Source: Verrucomicrobiota bacterium (GTDB lineage: Bacteria > Verrucomicrobiota > Verrucomicrobiia > Limisphaerales > SXQI01). From it: DNA of 14,730 nucleotides. Each line of letters opens with the position of its first letter. Position 1 is the stretch's first letter. The position numbers were made by a program, and so were the translations under genes. Location of the stretch: contig WBXJ01000045.1 in the NCBI GenBank assembly GCA_008933045.1, forward strand, positions 1 through 14,730. The letters run 5' to 3'. The notes beneath the pieces are model-generated. The model made no database searches. It saw only the letters and a program-made list of their open reading frames with translations, and was not told the origin of the DNA. Below, in pieces: positions 13,120 through 14,730 of the stretch.

Positions 13120-14730
13120 TTAGGAAACAGCCGTCACGCAACGCCCGCAAAGTGCGGGGTGGCTCGGGTGAATGCCAATATCCATCTCCCAATGCCAGCA
13201 ACGTTCGCACTTTTGACCGTCGGCCTTGCTCACTTCGGCGGACACAGTTTCGCCCACTGTTAATTCGATTTGGGAAACGTTAAAAAGTTCGCGCAAGTCA
13301 ACCGAGCTTTTGGAAATGGACGAGGTAAGGATGAGTTTAGCATCCAGAGATTTCCCAATGGTCTTGGCTTGGCGTGCTTTTTCCAACTCAGGGAGGACCG
13401 CAGTGCGAAGCTGGAAAAGCTCGATCCATTGAGGAGATTCAGTTTCTGAAACCGTGAAATTTGAAGGTTTCCACGTGGTGAGATGAACCGATTCTGAAAG
13501 GGTAGCGGGGATGTATTCCCACGCTTCATCTGCCGTGTAGACGAGAATCGGGGAGAGCATTTGACAAAGCGTTTGCACGATCCGATGGATCGCGGTTTGG
13601 GTGGAACGTCGGCGGGAAGAATTCGCGGGATCGGTGTAGAGTCGATCCTTGACCACATCATGATAAACCGAGCTCAGTTCAACGGCGATAAACTGGCTGA
13701 TTTTTTGATACGCGACGTGGAATTCGTAACGATTAAATGCGGTCTGCACTTCAGCTTCCAATTTGGCAACAGCGGCTAAAATCCAACGGTCAAGGGCTGT
13801 GAGTGAGTCGGAAGCGACCGCGTGTGTTGCTGGATCAAAATCGTAAAGGTTGGAGATTTGGTAACGAAGGGTATTACGGATCGATCGATAGGTCTCCGCG
13901 ACTTTGCTAATGCGTTCCTCACTGACCACGATATCGCTACGGTAGTCCTGTGATGCAACCCAAAGGCGCACAACATCGGCACCGTATCGCTTGATGTAGG
14001 CTTCGGCGGTTTGAGGCTTTTCGTAGCCACCCTGGCCCTGTTTGGATTTAGAGATTTTTTCACGGTCGGCATCAACCATGAAACCATGGGTGAGAACCGT
14101 TTTGTAAGGGGGCACACCGTGGCCCGCCAAGGAGAGTAAGAGTGAGGATTGGAACCAACCGCGGTGTTGATCGCTGCCCTCCAAATACATATCTGCCTGC
14201 CAATCATCAACTCCTGATAGGTCGTGGCTTAATTCTGGACGAGCCATCAGGACGGCACGGGAGGAACTACCCGAATCAATCCATACGTCCAACGTATCTG
14301 TCGATTTTCTGGCCGCTTCGGGGCCACACCAATCGGCGGGACGCACCAAGGCCCATAGCTCGGCGACTGAACGCTCAAACCAAAGATTGGATCCGTCCTT
14401 CTCGACTTGATCCGCCGTGTTTCGCACGATCCGCGCATCGAGAATCGGAACGTCTGCAGCGTCATAAAATGCTGGGATCGGAACGCCCCACGTTCGCTGA
14501 CGAGAGATGCACCAATCAGGACGGGATTTAATCGCATTTTCAATCCGGTTCCGGCCCCAGTCCGGCACCCAATTGACTTGGGAGACCGTCTCCAAGGCTT
14601 TTTGCCGAAAACCATCATGGTCCACAGAGATAAACCATTGATCCATGGCTCGAAAAATCACGGGCGTTTTGCTGCGCCAACAATGGGGGTAACTGTGGTG
14701 ATAATCCTCTTGATGGAGCACCAAGCTACG
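13120..14730 (-). CDS. ileS: isoleucyl-tRNA synthetase, C-terminal part (5' end beyond the window)
   Basis: Charges tRNA-Ile with isoleucine. The frame is open to the right edge, so about the first half (catalytic HIGH and most of the CP1 editing domain) lies outside. Visible in order: SYPHCW...PVIFRAMDQWFIS near the edge, WCISRQRTWGVPIPAFYD (about 14510-14460), DTLDVWIDSGSSSRAV, MYLEGSDQHRGWFQSS, the KMSKS loop as KISKS (14044-14058), the GADVVRLWVASQDY core, the anticodon-binding helical domain, and a C-terminal zinc-finger with CERC and CGRC (about 13130-13210). Presence of the zinc-finger and the WFQSSL block points to bacterial IleS of the IleS1 kind. The KISKS form and the Gln/Gly-rich insert KQGQGGYEKPQ after it are, I believe, PVC features. 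Ends 17 bp from the convergent rsmB stop. Confidence 0.95.
   Translation of the reverse strand, partial: RSLVLHQEDYHHSYPHCWRSKTPVIFRAMDQWFISVDHDGFRQKALETVSQVNWVPDWGRNRIENAIKSRPDWCISRQRTWGVPIPAFYDAADVPILDARIVRNTADQVEKDGSNLWFERSVAELWALVRPADWCGPEAARKSTDTLDVWIDSGSSSRAVLMARPELSHDLSGVDDWQADMYLEGSDQHRGWFQSSLLLSLAGHGVPPYKTVLTHGFMVDADREKISKSKQGQGGYEKPQTAEAYIKRYGADVVRLWVASQDYRSDIVVSEERISKVAETYRSIRNTLRYQISNLYDFDPATHAVASDSLTALDRWILAAVAKLEAEVQTAFNRYEFHVAYQKISQFIAVELSSVYHDVVKDRLYTDPANSSRRRSTQTAIHRIVQTLCQMLSPILVYTADEAWEYIPATLSESVHLTTWKPSNFTVSETESPQWIELFQLRTAVLPELEKARQAKTIGKSLDAKLILTSSISKSSVDLRELFNVSQIELTVGETVSAEVSKADGQKCERCWHWEMDIGIHPSHPALCGRCVTAVS

Noticed and set aside
1..14730. CRISPR array, tRNA, rRNA, prophage or defence island
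   Set aside because: No regularly spaced repeats, no cloverleaf with CCA end, no ribosomal RNA sequence and no phage or nuclease-helicase defence genes were seen. Most genes here are ordinary housekeeping, so I do not claim a new system.

Overview
The window reads as chromosomal DNA of a Verrucomicrobiota-type (PVC group) bacterium of moderate GC, probably near the Limisphaera/Pedosphaera lineage. This is inferred from three things in the sequence: a GreA-type elongation factor carried at the end of a roughly 450-residue N-terminal extension, as in chlamydial GreA; a prepilin-like protein ending in the PVC-style RH...GGH.EYLKW motif; and a ComM ATPase lacking the usual cysteine cluster after sensor 1. 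No read was compared with a database, so the lineage call is tentative.

Left block (1-3517), housekeeping: the 3' part of an alpha/beta hydrolase, then rpsT (ribosomal protein S20). A hairpin terminator separates these from a convergent comM-tmk pair on the minus strand (ComM/YifB AAA ATPase, then thymidylate kinase).

Middle block (3518-7637), accessory: a minus-strand pair encodes a type II secretion/prepilin-like protein and a small lipoprotein whose ATG overlaps the prepilin stop (ATGA). A stretch of about 500 bp without a recognisable gene follows, then a DUF421 (YetF/YcaP-like) membrane protein. About 50 bp upstream of the DUF421 start begins a roughly 1.5-kb insertion sequence with an IS1202/ISNCY-type DDE transposase. 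The element has 36-bp imperfect inverted ends, extra right-end repeats and an outward-facing TTGACA. A textbook -1 slippery heptamer sits just before the transposase stop and would add about 60 residues in the overlapping frame.

Right block (7638-14730), housekeeping: an MscS-type channel and a YdfG-like short-chain dehydrogenase lie close together on the plus strand, followed by folE (GTP cyclohydrolase I). The long greA-type gene lies on the minus strand, convergent with folE and divergent from rsmB (16S rRNA m5C methyltransferase). The C-terminal half of ileS converges on rsmB and runs off the right edge.

I found no tRNA, rRNA, CRISPR array or prophage, and no clear defence or biosynthetic system. 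The most unusual signals are the slippery site in the transposase, the structure of the element's ends and flanks, a dispersed AAAAAAGAGCC motif, and the PVC-style fused GreA.
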